Shown: in pieces, positions 4,684-11,686 of the stretch
Numbering within the stretch: position 1 is the stretch's first letter
Layout of the letters: every line of letters starts with the position of its first letter
Origin: Megamonas sp. UBA1792
GTDB lineage: Bacteria; Bacillota_C; Negativicutes; Selenomonadales; Selenomonadaceae
DNA: 15,815 bases
NCBI GenBank assembly: GCA_002315155.1
Contig: DCFY01000049.1
Coordinates: forward strand, 1 to 15,815
Direction: 5' to 3'
Notes under the pieces: generated by a model
Seen by the model: the letters and a program-made list of their open reading frames with translations, nothing else
What the model was told of the DNA's origin: nothing
Database searches by the model: none
Position numbers and translations under genes: made by a program

Positions 4684-7470
4684 ATGAAAAGAATTGATAG
4701 AATCTATGCCTATATAAAGGAAGAATCGTCAAAGTATACGCTGGAAAAACTGCAGGGCCGTGTCGGAGTCGATGCACAGGAGATTGCCGATAAACTGGAT
4801 ATTTTGCGAAATAATGTGAGTATGGAACTGAATATGCTTCATCGTCAGGACCGTATTGTCAAAATTGGCGGGCGCCCTGTATTGTACTTTGATAAAGCAA
4901 CATTGGAACTGTTATGCGGAGATTCGGTTGGGGTTGGGCCATGTCAGTTCAATGCGATGGAAGAGTGCACCAAGATAACGGGGGCGGCTGGAAAAGGCCC
5001 GTTTTACAGGCTTATTGGTGCAGAACAGAGCCTGAGGAAACAGGTTGAGCAGGCAAAAGCTGCAATATTATATCCACCAGATGGCCTGCATACGCTGATT
5101 GTCGGGCAGACTGGCGTTGGCAAGACGCTCTTTGCTCATATGATGTTTGAGTATGGCAAGACGATGAAGAAGTTTGCACCGGATGCACCGTTTATTACGT
5201 TTAACTGCGCAGATTATTACAATAATCCTCAGCTTTTGATATCGCATATCTTTGGTCATATTAAAGGAGCTTTTACAGGAGCGGAAACGGCAAAAACGGG
5301 ACTTGTTGAAGCTGCTGACAAAGGGGTACTTTTTCTCGATGAAATTCATCGTTTACCACCGGAAGGGCAGGAAATGATTTTCTATTTTATGGATACGGGA
5401 ACGTTCAATCGTCTTGGGGAGACGACACGTGAACGTAAAGCAAAGGTGCTTATTATCAGTGCGACAACAGAGGACCCGAGTTCAGCACTTACAAAAACCT
5501 TTGTGCGGCGTATTCCTAATATTATTACGATAAAACCACTGCTGGAGCGTTCGTTAGAGGAAAAAATAGATATTATAAAATTGCTTTTGACAGATGAAGC
5601 ACAACGTATCAATAAACCGGTCAAGATTAGTGTAGAATCGATTAAGGCACTTATCGGCAGTATTTCTACAGGCAATGTAGGGCAGCTTAAATCAAACATC
5701 AAATTGCTTTGTGCGAAAGCCTTTTTGAATGGTATCGATAATCCGCAATATATCGAAATCGATTTTAAGATGCTGCCGTCAAATATCAAAAATGGACTTT
5801 TGACGCTGAGCGCGAACCGTAAAGAGCTGGCAGAACTCAGCAATTTTATAAATGAACCGCTGCTTGTCAGCCCGCCGGGGGAAAAGCTTATACTGGGAAC
5901 GGAGGAAGGCAATGAAAAGGAACCATTCAATCTGTATCAGGTTGTAGAAGATAAGGTGGAACTCCTTAGAGGCGAAGGAATCAGTGCTGAACTTATTAAA
6001 CAGATTGTGGCGACAGATGTTAATCTTTATATAAAATCTTTCTATAATAAGCAGGATGTTTATATGTCAACACGCGAGCGTCTTTTGAAAATTGTCGATG
6101 AATCACTTGTTGATTTTTCGGAGGAAATCAGCCTCTACGTGCAAAAACGCATGAATCGCGGCTACAAGGAGCGATTTCTCTATGCGTTTAGCCTGCATCT
6201 CAGTGCGTTTCTGAAGCGTGTAAAGGCGAAGGAAGAGATTCCTTATACGGAAATTGAAGGGGCAATCCCGCGTGAGTCGCTTTCTTTTCAGGTTGCACTT
6301 GAGATTAAAGATCGGATTGAAGCACATTATCATATTGAGGTGCCACGCACGGAAATTGAGTATTTTGCGCTGCTCTTAGAGTCTGCTGAGGAAGAAGAAA
6401 AAGAAGAAAAGGTTATTATCATGGTGGCAACACATGGTAAGAGTACGGCTTCTTCTATGGTGGAGGTTGCACAAAAGCTCTTTAGCACGAATGATCCAAA
6501 TCTTATTGCCATTGATATGCCGCTGGAGGTACAGCCGCAGGAAACACTAGATAAGATGGTGGCGAAGCTGCAGGAGATGAACTACCAGAATGGAGTCCTT
6601 GTTCTGGCAGACATGGGATCACTTTGCAATCTGGGATCGATGATTATGGAACGCCTTAAGGTACAGGTAAAAACGATTGATATGGTATCAACACCACTTA
6701 TCCTCGAAGCGATGCGCAAAGCTGATATTGCTGGGATGGATCTTAATAGTATTTATGAATCTTTGTTAAATTTTAAAGGGTATGAAGTTGTAAATCTTAC
6801 AGATGAAATACCGGCTGAGGGAAAAGAGGTTATTGTGACGGTATGCTCTTCCGGTAAAGGAGCTGCATTAAAGCTCAAGGAACTTGTTGAAGAAATTTTG
6901 CAGCATATGGTTGAGCGACCTATTGAGGTCATACCTGTTGGAGTACAAAAACTGGATGATACGATTCGAAAACTAGCGGCAAAATATAAAGTTGTCGCTG
7001 CAATTGGTATGGTAAAGCCAGCATATGATGTGCCATTCATTTCTTTGGAAAAGCTTATTGATGGTGATGGAGAAAAGATACTTGGCTCGCTTTTAAAGAA
7101 TAATATCAAGTTTGTGGAGCGGGAAAAGAAAAATGTAGTTGTTCAAAAGCTTTGTGAGGAGTCTTTGCAAAAATTTTTGACTTATTTAAACCCATCAAAA
7201 GTTATAAGTGTATTGATTGAGTTTGATAGTGTATTGGAACGAAAATTGGGAAAGACGTTTAGCAATCCAATTCGCATTCGCTTAATTGTTCATTGTGGAT
7301 GTGCATTAGAACGAATTGTTACACACAGTCCACTTGTCTATCAAGGAGATAAGTTGAAAGTTGATACACAGAAGATTGAAATGTTAAAAGAAGCATCCAG
7401 TGTATTCGAAAATAGGCTAAAACTAAAACTCGATGAAGACGAATTCTATTATATGGCTGAAATGATATAA
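4684..7470 (+). CDS. levR: LevR-type sigma-54-dependent transcriptional activator with PRD and PTS-like domains
   Basis: The 928-residue regulator has the LevR order of domains (B. subtilis LevR is 938 residues). An N-terminal winged-helix DNA-binding domain (about 1-75) is followed by an AAA+ sigma-54-interaction domain (about 105-365) with Walker A GQTGVGKT (141-148), the sigma-54 contact loop GAFTGA (195-200) and Walker B VLFLDE (215-220). Then come PRD1 (about 460-568, His505), an EIIA-Man-like domain (576-700, His584 in VATHGKS), an EIIB-Gat-like domain (715-805, Cys721 in VTVCSSGKG) and PRD2 (815-928, His870 in IVHCGC). In B. subtilis the equivalent EIIA and PRD2 histidines (585 and 869) take phosphate from the PTS EIIB and from HPr, inhibiting and stimulating respectively. 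All these sites are intact, so dual PTS control is expected. Its target should be the sigma-54 promoter directly downstream. ATG 4684 is preceded by G-rich ribosome sites at 4668-4682. Confidence 0.93.
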   Translation: MKRIDRIYAYIKEESSKYTLEKLQGRVGVDAQEIADKLDILRNNVSMELNMLHRQDRIVKIGGRPVLYFDKATLELLCGDSVGVGPCQFNAMEECTKITGAAGKGPFYRLIGAEQSLRKQVEQAKAAILYPPDGLHTLIVGQTGVGKTLFAHMMFEYGKTMKKFAPDAPFITFNCADYYNNPQLLISHIFGHIKGAFTGAETAKTGLVEAADKGVLFLDEIHRLPPEGQEMIFYFMDTGTFNRLGETTRERKAKVLIISATTEDPSSALTKTFVRRIPNIITIKPLLERSLEEKIDIIKLLLTDEAQRINKPVKISVESIKALIGSISTGNVGQLKSNIKLLCAKAFLNGIDNPQYIEIDFKMLPSNIKNGLLTLSANRKELAELSNFINEPLLVSPPGEKLILGTEEGNEKEPFNLYQVVEDKVELLRGEGISAELIKQIVATDVNLYIKSFYNKQDVYMSTRERLLKIVDESLVDFSEEISLYVQKRMNRGYKERFLYAFSLHLSAFLKRVKAKEEIPYTEIEGAIPRESLSFQVALEIKDRIEAHYHIEVPRTEIEYFALLLESAEEEEKEEKVIIMVATHGKSTASSMVEVAQKLFSTNDPNLIAIDMPLEVQPQETLDKMVAKLQEMNYQNGVLVLADMGSLCNLGSMIMERLKVQVKTIDMVSTPLILEAMRKADIAGMDLNSIYESLLNFKGYEVVNLTDEIPAEGKEVIVTVCSSGKGAALKLKELVEEILQHMVERPIEVIPVGVQKLDDTIRKLAAKYKVVAAIGMVKPAYDVPFISLEKLIDGDGEKILGSLLKNNIKFVEREKKNVVVQKLCEESLQKFLTYLNPSKVISVLIEFDSVLERKLGKTFSNPIRIRLIVHCGCALERIVTHSPLVYQGDKLKVDTQKIEMLKEASSVFENRLKLKLDEDEFYYMAEMI

Positions 7471-7475
7471 TATAT

Positions 7476-7516
7476 AAAATACACTATTGCATACATTTGC
7501 GATAGTGTATTTTTTG
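7476..7516 (+). terminator. Intrinsic terminator of the lipase-levR unit
   Basis: Arms 7476-7490 and 7499-7513 form a 15-bp stem with one G-U pair and an 8-base loop, ending in a T-run. It begins 5 bp after the levR stop and isolates the PTS promoter from upstream transcription. Confidence 0.9.
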
Positions 7517-7536
7517 TGCAATTTTTCAGACAGTAT

Positions 7537-7589
7537 TAAAGAGTATCGAGATTTCAATTAAAGAGTATCGTTTTCATATAAAGAGTATT
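7537..7589 (+). promoter_or_regulatory. Three phased direct repeats, candidate upstream activating sequence for LevR
   Basis: TAAAGAGTATC occurs at 7537-7547 and 7559-7569, and TAAAGAGTATT at 7579-7589. Start-to-start distances are 22 and 20 bp, close to two helical turns, so all copies face nearly the same side of the DNA. The first two copies share the longer word ATTAAAGAGTATCG. They lie about 75-127 bp upstream of the -24 element, the usual place for enhancers of sigma-54 activators, and levR is the adjacent gene. Binding by LevR is inferred. Confidence 0.72.
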
Positions 7590-7626
7590 AAGGATAAAAT
7601 CATTTCTACCAAAGCAAGCCAAAAAC

Positions 7627-7644
7627 AAGCGAAAACAATCGCTT
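7627..7644. repeat. AAGCGA-6-TCGCTT inverted repeat, cre-like, upstream of the sigma-54 promoter
   Basis: AAGCGA (7627-7632) and TCGCTT (7639-7644) are perfect complements around AAACAA. Read on the minus strand, TGAAAGCGATTG resembles the first 12 positions of the Bacillota cre site, but the expected final CA is TT. It sits in an A-rich stretch between enhancer repeats and promoter, so it could be a CcpA site, another operator or a bend-favouring spacer. Confidence 0.3.
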
Positions 7645-7663
7645 TCATTTTGATACACATAGT

Positions 7664-7680
7664 TGGCACGCATCTTGCAT
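7664..7680 (+). promoter_or_regulatory. Sigma-54 (-24/-12) promoter of the mannose-family PTS operon
   Basis: TGGCAC (7664-7669), five bases, then TTGCAT (7675-7680) matches the TGGCAC-N5-TTGCW consensus at every defined position. Transcription should start near 7691, giving a leader of about 72 nucleotides. The GAFTGA-containing activator encoded just upstream is the expected partner. No competing housekeeping promoter of good quality was seen here. Confidence 0.92.
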
Positions 7681-7709
7681 TAGAATATCAGTATAATAGT
7701 GACTTAGTA

Positions 7710-7732
7710 GATTTTACATTCATGTAGAAATC
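7710..7732 (+). other. Short hairpin in the PTS operon leader
   Basis: GATTTTACAT (7710-7719) can pair with ATGTAGAAATC (7722-7732), with one bulged base and a 2-base loop that would open in practice. It lies between the predicted start and the EIIA ribosome site and has no T-run. Stability or regulatory roles are possible, and it may be chance in A+T-rich DNA. Confidence 0.25.
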
Positions 7733-7762
7733 ATACAATGGAAAACAGGGGAGGATGATTGT

Positions 7763-8194
7763 GTGTTAGCAATTATAGTAGGAACGCATGGCCGGTTCTC
7801 AGAAGAACTCGTTAAAACATGTGAAATGATTTGTGGTGCAACAAAAAATGTAAAGGCTGTTACTCTTGTGCCAGGCGAAGGCCCGGATGATGTAGTAAAG
7901 AAGTACGAAGCAGCAATTAAGGAAATGGATACGGAGGACGGTGTTATTTTCTTAAATGATCTGTTCGGCGGCAGTCCATATAATGCGGCATGTCGTCTCG
8001 TTATTAATAACGAGACTTATGGTATCGTCACAGGTGTAAACCTGCCGATGCTTATTGAAATGGTAGGTGCTCAGCTTACGGATGATAAGATCGATATTAA
8101 GGAGCTTATGGAAAAGGCCGTAGAAGCTGGCAAGGCTGGTGCACAGACATTTCATGCAAGTGCAATAAAAGAAGATGAGGAGGATGATTTATAA
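7763..8194 (+). CDS. PTS mannose/fructose/sorbose family EIIA component
   Basis: This 143-residue cytosolic protein is a complete EIIA-Man domain. It has the phosphoacceptor His9 in VGTHGRFSEEL, the DLFGGSPYNAA segment (66-76) and GVNLPML near residue 91. It takes phosphate from HPr and passes it to the EIIB encoded next. The start is GTG 7763, with GGGGAGG at 7748-7754; the nearby ATG at 7755 is in another frame and stops at once. EIIA and EIIB are separate proteins, as in the B. subtilis LevD/LevE system rather than the fused E. coli ManX. The C-terminus is very acidic (KEDEEDDL). Sugar specificity cannot be read from the sequence. Confidence 0.93.
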   Translation: MLAIIVGTHGRFSEELVKTCEMICGATKNVKAVTLVPGEGPDDVVKKYEAAIKEMDTEDGVIFLNDLFGGSPYNAACRLVINNETYGIVTGVNLPMLIEMVGAQLTDDKIDIKELMEKAVEAGKAGAQTFHASAIKEDEEDDL

Positions 8195-8670
8195 TGAATA
8201 TTGTTTTAGCAAGAATTGATGACCGACTTATTCACGGTCAGGTAGCAACTGTATGGTCCAAAAGAACAGGCTGTGAACGCATCATTGTATGTGATGATGA
8301 AGTCGCTGCAGATTCAATCCGCTCCACACTATTGAAGCAGGTAGCACCTCCTGGCATTAAGTCGAGTGTTGTTGATATTGAGAAAGCTGTTCGTGTTTAC
8401 AATAATCCGAAATATGCGGATGTAAAGTGTCTGTTGCTTTTCACGAATCCGACAAGCGTTCTCAAGATGATTGAAGCGGGGGTAGATATCAAAAGTATCA
8501 ATATTGGCGGTATGAGCTTCAAGGAAGGCAAGAATCAGATCACAGGGGCTGTTTCTGTGAATGATCAGGATATTGAATCCTTCAAAAAACTCAATGAAAA
8601 AGGTATCGAACTTGAAATCAGAAAAGTCGATACGGATAAGAAAGTTATGTTGATGGATGTCTTGAAATAA
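8194..8670 (+). CDS. PTS mannose/fructose/sorbose family EIIB component
   Basis: The 158-residue protein is a full EIIB-Man domain. The signature RIDDRLIHGQV (residues 7-17) includes phosphoacceptor His14, and NIGGMSF lies near residue 104. It phosphorylates the sugar during entry through EIIC-EIID and, by analogy with LevE, should also phosphorylate LevR His584 when sugar is absent. The ATG at 8194 overlaps the EIIA stop codon by one base (TAATG), indicating translational coupling; GAGGAGG at 8177-8183 serves as ribosome site. Confidence 0.94.
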   Translation: MNIVLARIDDRLIHGQVATVWSKRTGCERIIVCDDEVAADSIRSTLLKQVAPPGIKSSVVDIEKAVRVYNNPKYADVKCLLLFTNPTSVLKMIEAGVDIKSINIGGMSFKEGKNQITGAVSVNDQDIESFKKLNEKGIELEIRKVDTDKKVMLMDVLK

Positions 8671-8743
8671 GCATCCGTTCAATATAAAGGGAGAGCCTGA
8701 AGAGGGCCTCTGAAATTTTATATCATAAATGGAGGGAAATATA
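8671..8743 (+). other. Intercistronic spacer with a possible hairpin between EIIB and EIIC genes
   Basis: This 73-base spacer is the longest inside the PTS operon. ATATAAA (8681-8688 region) can pair with TTTATAT (8717-8723 region) outside an inner G+C-rich stem formed by AGAGCC and GGCCTCT. There is no T-run, so a terminator is unlikely. Such stems sometimes set different mRNA amounts for soluble and membrane subunits, which is inference here. Confidence 0.3.
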
Positions 8744-9547
8744 ATGGAAATTAGTAGTATTCAAATTATCGCCATCTTCATTGTATCCTGTGTAGCTGGA
8801 ATGGGCAGTGTACTGGATGAATTCCAGACACATAGACCACTTATTGCTTGCACAGTAACAGGTCTTATCTTAGGAGATATGACAACAGGTATTATCATCG
8901 GTGGTACGTTGGAAATGATTGCTCTCGGCTGGATGAACATTGGTGCAGCAATGGCTCCGGATGCAGCACTCGCATCAACAATTTCGACAATCCTTGTCGT
9001 TGCAGGCCATCAGAGTATTGGTGCTGGTATTGCAATTGCAATGCCAATCGCAGCAGCAGGTCAGGTTCTCACAATCTTGTGCAGAACAATAACGGTATTC
9101 TTCCAGCATAAAGCAGACAGCTATGCGGAAGAAGGAAATCTTAGAGGTATAGATATTTGCCATATAGGCGCTTTGCTTATTCAGGCACTTCGCGTAGGTA
9201 TTCCATCTACTCTTGTAGCGATGTACATTGGTACAGGTGCGGTCCAGGCAATGCTTGGTGCTATTCCAGCGGTAGTTACAGGCGGTTTACAGGTAGCTGG
9301 CGGCTTTATCGTAGTCGTTGGGTATGCAATGGTTATCAATATGATGGGTGTAAAGTATCTGATGCCTTTCTTCTTCTTAGGTTTTGTGTTTGCAGCCTTC
9401 ACACAATTCAATCTTGTTGCATTTGGTGTTATCGGTCTTGTATGCGCTATTGTGTACATTCAGCTTAATCCTAAATATAACCAGACAGCAGCTGTAGGGA
9501 CTTCGTCCGCAGGGGCAAGTGGTGCAGATGACGATCTTGATGACTAA
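8744..9547 (+). CDS. PTS mannose/fructose/sorbose family EIIC component
   Basis: The 267-residue membrane protein is an EIIC-Man subunit. It has successive hydrophobic helices from residue 5 onward, the family motif GMGSVLDEFQTHRPL (19-33) and an 'LGDMTTGIIIGGTLEMIALGWMN'-type stretch near 43-65. It forms the sugar-translocating channel with EIID. I start at ATG 8744 because GGAGGG (8731-8736) lies 7 bp upstream; an in-frame ATG at 8729 overlaps that ribosome site and has none of its own. The tail ends in a Ser/Gly/Ala-rich stretch and DDDLDD, which is probably a cytosolic extension. It is followed by the EIID gene after 27 bp. Confidence 0.94.
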   Translation: MEISSIQIIAIFIVSCVAGMGSVLDEFQTHRPLIACTVTGLILGDMTTGIIIGGTLEMIALGWMNIGAAMAPDAALASTISTILVVAGHQSIGAGIAIAMPIAAAGQVLTILCRTITVFFQHKADSYAEEGNLRGIDICHIGALLIQALRVGIPSTLVAMYIGTGAVQAMLGAIPAVVTGGLQVAGGFIVVVGYAMVINMMGVKYLMPFFFLGFVFAAFTQFNLVAFGVIGLVCAIVYIQLNPKYNQTAAVGTSSAGASGADDDLDD

Positions 9548-9574
9548 TCTAAGAAAATAAGGGAGGAAAATATA

Positions 9575-10393
9575 ATGGAAAAGAAGATTACTAAAAGTGA
9601 TTTTTTCTGGACATTTGTCCGTTCGAACTTTGCACAGGGCTCATGGAATATGGAAAGAATGCAGGCTCTTGGATATTGCTTTGGCATGGTGCCGATTATC
9701 AAAAGACTTTATGAAGGCGAAGAACGCAAAGAAGCAATCAAACGCCATCTTGAGTTTTACAACACACAACCGTTTGTTACTGCTCCAATCATTGGTATTA
9801 CCGCTGCACTGGAAGAACAAAAAGCAAATGGTAAAGATATCCCGGCTGGGGTTATCAATGGCATTAAGGTAGGTATGATGGGTCCTCTCGCAGGGGTTGG
9901 CGATCCTATTTTCTGGGGCACACTCCGGCCAATCACAGCAGCACTTGGAGCATCACTGGCACTCACAGGCAGCGTTGGTGGACCAATCTTGTTTTTTGTG
10001 CTTTTCAATGCAGTTCGTCTTGCTGTTAGATGGTACGGTATCAAATACGGCTATACAAAAGGAACCGATGTTGTTCAGGATGTTGCTGGAAACAAACTAC
10101 AGAAGCTCACAGAAGGTGCTTCAATTCTTGGTTTGTTTGTCATGGGTGCTCTTGTTAACAAATGGACTTCGGTAAATATACCGGTAGTAGTATCACAGAT
10201 TACGATGCAGGACGGTAAGGTTGTAACGACAACGATTCAGACAATCCTCGATCAGCTTATGCCGGGCCTTATTCCACTTATTATGACATTTGTTTGTATG
10301 TCACTCATGAAGAAGAAGGTAAACGCAATCTGGATTATTTTTGGTTTGTTTGCGATTGGTATCATCGGCTACGGTCTTGGTATAATGAAATAA
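9575..10393 (+). CDS. PTS mannose/fructose/sorbose family EIID component
   Basis: The 272-residue protein is the EIID-Man subunit, unique to this PTS family. It has an amphipathic N-terminal half with NMERMQALGYCFGMVPIIK (25-43), the FVTAPIIGITAALEEQ segment (67-82), MGPLAGVGDPIFWGT (103-117) and C-terminal membrane helices. It completes the channel with EIIC, and it is the last gene of the sigma-54 operon. ATG 9575 follows GGGAGG at 9561-9566. A strong terminator follows 14 bp after the stop. Confidence 0.95.
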   Translation: MEKKITKSDFFWTFVRSNFAQGSWNMERMQALGYCFGMVPIIKRLYEGEERKEAIKRHLEFYNTQPFVTAPIIGITAALEEQKANGKDIPAGVINGIKVGMMGPLAGVGDPIFWGTLRPITAALGASLALTGSVGGPILFFVLFNAVRLAVRWYGIKYGYTKGTDVVQDVAGNKLQKLTEGASILGLFVMGALVNKWTSVNIPVVVSQITMQDGKVVTTTIQTILDQLMPGLIPLIMTFVCMSLMKKKVNAIWIIFGLFAIGIIGYGLGIMK

Positions 10394-10407
10394 TCAGATC
10401 AATGATG

Positions 10408-10437
10408 AGAGGGGCTGTTTACAGCTCCTCTTTTCTT
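10408..10437 (+). terminator. Intrinsic terminator of the PTS operon
   Basis: Arms AGAGGGGCTG (10408-10417) and CAGCTCCTCT (10422-10431) form a 10-bp G+C-rich stem with one G-U pair and a 4-base loop, followed by TTTTCTT. It ends the sigma-54 transcript before pfkA. Confidence 0.92.
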
Positions 10438-10457
10438 ATTAAAAATGTGTTAAGGTC

Positions 10458-10486
10458 TTTACATTTGAAGGATTATTCCTTACAAT
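10458..10486 (+). promoter_or_regulatory. Housekeeping promoter of pfkA
   Basis: TTTACA (10458-10463; 5 of 6) is separated by 17 bp from TACAAT (10481-10486; 5 of 6). Start near 10493 gives a leader of about 119 nucleotides. The rest of the leader, 10494-10596, holds no clear riboswitch or terminator. Confidence 0.6.
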
Positions 10487-10611
10487 TAAGAAGGTAACAT
10501 AAGAAAAGAGACTTATTACAAAGATAAGTGGTTATATGTAGAGTGGCATTGCAATGGTCAAATAATTGACTGATTTTAGAAAAATGCCCAGGGATAAGGA
10601 GAGATTTTTAG

Positions 10612-11571
10612 ATGTTGAATTGTATTGCAGTCATGACAAGCGGCGGCGACAGCCCGGGAATGAACGCGGCAGCTCGTGCAGTTGTTCGGACAGCTCTTTA
10701 TGAAGGGGTCGAAGTATGGGGAATCAATAATGGCTATAAGGGTATGATTGAAGATGATATGTATAAACTGTCTTCACGTAATGTGAGTGATATCATCCAG
10801 CGCGGCGGAACGTTCCTCGGAACCGCACGCAGCCCGGAATTCAAGACAGAAGAAGGCCGTAAGAAAGCACTGTCGAATTTGAACAAGCATAGTATCGAGG
10901 GGCTTGTCATCATTGGTGGAGATGGCAGCCTTACAGGTGGTGCTCTTCTTTCGAAACTTGGTATGCCAATTGTTGGTTTGCCGGGAACCATTGATAACGA
11001 TGTCTGGGGTACAGATTATACGATCGGAGCCGATACGGCAGCGAATACGATTGTTGATGCGATCAATAAGCTTCGCGATACAGCCTCTGCACATCGCCGA
11101 ATTATCCTCATTGAAGTTATGGGGCGTAAATCCGGATGGCTTGCGATGATGTCTGGTATTGCCGGCGGGGCAGAATACGTTCTTGTGCCAGAAGTGAAAT
11201 ACAATATTGATACGATGTGTAAGGAACTCAGAGAATCTTATGATAAGGGCAAACGCTATAGTATTGTTGTCGTTGCTGAAGGGGCTGGATCGGCAATTGA
11301 GATCGGTAAGGTTGTTGGAGAAAAGACGGGTATTGATACCCGGGTATCAGTACTTGGACATATTCAGCGTGGTGGATCGCCAAGTGTACAGGATCGTATG
11401 AAGGCAAGCATGCTTGGAGAAAAGGCAGCTCTGGCACTTATCTCAGGGATTTCTAATGTTGTCTTTGGCTTTGATGCGGGCAAGGTTGTAAGCATTGATC
11501 TTTCTGATGCAGTAAACAACCAAAAAACACTTGATCCGGAACTTGTTCGTTTGGCTCGTGTTCTCACATAG
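10612..11571 (+). CDS. pfkA: ATP-dependent 6-phosphofructokinase
   Basis: The 319-residue enzyme phosphorylates fructose 6-phosphate to fructose 1,6-bisphosphate, the committed step of glycolysis. It matches the E. coli/Bacillus PfkA length and motifs: SGGDSPGMNAA (10-20, ATP site), IGGDGS (101-106, where Gly105 indicates ATP rather than pyrophosphate use), PGTIDND (124-130, catalytic base Asp128), MGRKSGW (170-176, substrate binding) and HIQRGGSPS near residue 250. Start at ATG 10612 follows an AAGGAGAG ribosome site at 10596-10603. It has its own promoter after the PTS terminator. The adjacent PTS likely supplies hexose phosphate that enters glycolysis upstream of this step. Allosteric behaviour cannot be judged by eye. 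Confidence 0.97.
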   Translation: MLNCIAVMTSGGDSPGMNAAARAVVRTALYEGVEVWGINNGYKGMIEDDMYKLSSRNVSDIIQRGGTFLGTARSPEFKTEEGRKKALSNLNKHSIEGLVIIGGDGSLTGGALLSKLGMPIVGLPGTIDNDVWGTDYTIGADTAANTIVDAINKLRDTASAHRRIILIEVMGRKSGWLAMMSGIAGGAEYVLVPEVKYNIDTMCKELRESYDKGKRYSIVVVAEGAGSAIEIGKVVGEKTGIDTRVSVLGHIQRGGSPSVQDRMKASMLGEKAALALISGISNVVFGFDAGKVVSIDLSDAVNNQKTLDPELVRLARVLT

Positions 11572-11589
11572 GAGAAAGCAGAGTATAAT

Positions 11590-11633
11590 AAAACGGTAGT
11601 ACACATTGAAAAATTAATGTGTACTACCGTTTT
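11590..11633. terminator. Bidirectional terminator between pfkA and lysA
   Basis: Perfect 18-base arms 11590-11607 and 11616-11633 surround an 8-base loop. T residues follow on the plus strand (CCGTTTTTC) and U-rich sequence follows on the minus strand (TTTTATTATA). It sits between convergent genes and serves both. Confidence 0.93.
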
Positions 11634-11686
11634 TCTTTAATCTTTGTTTGCAATATCGGGTTAGGTCAAGCATGCAGAAATTCAGA

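Noticed and set aside
5382..5930. 182-codon minus-strand open frame inside levR
   Set aside because: It is fully antisense to the AAA+ region of levR, has no ribosome site and its low-complexity Ser/Ile-rich sequence is a shadow of the real coding strand.
7537..7589. Possible start of a CRISPR array
   Set aside because: There are only three 11-bp repeats with about 10-bp gaps, far too short for CRISPR repeats and spacers, and they are positioned as enhancer sites of a sigma-54 promoter.
7692..7697. TATAAT downstream of the sigma-54 promoter as a housekeeping -10 box
   Set aside because: No acceptable -35 box lies 16-18 bp upstream, and the hexamer falls at the predicted start of the sigma-54 transcript.
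8729..8743. Upstream ATG (8729) as the start of the EIIC gene
   Set aside because: The codon overlaps the GGAGGG ribosome site that correctly serves ATG 8744 and has no site of its own.
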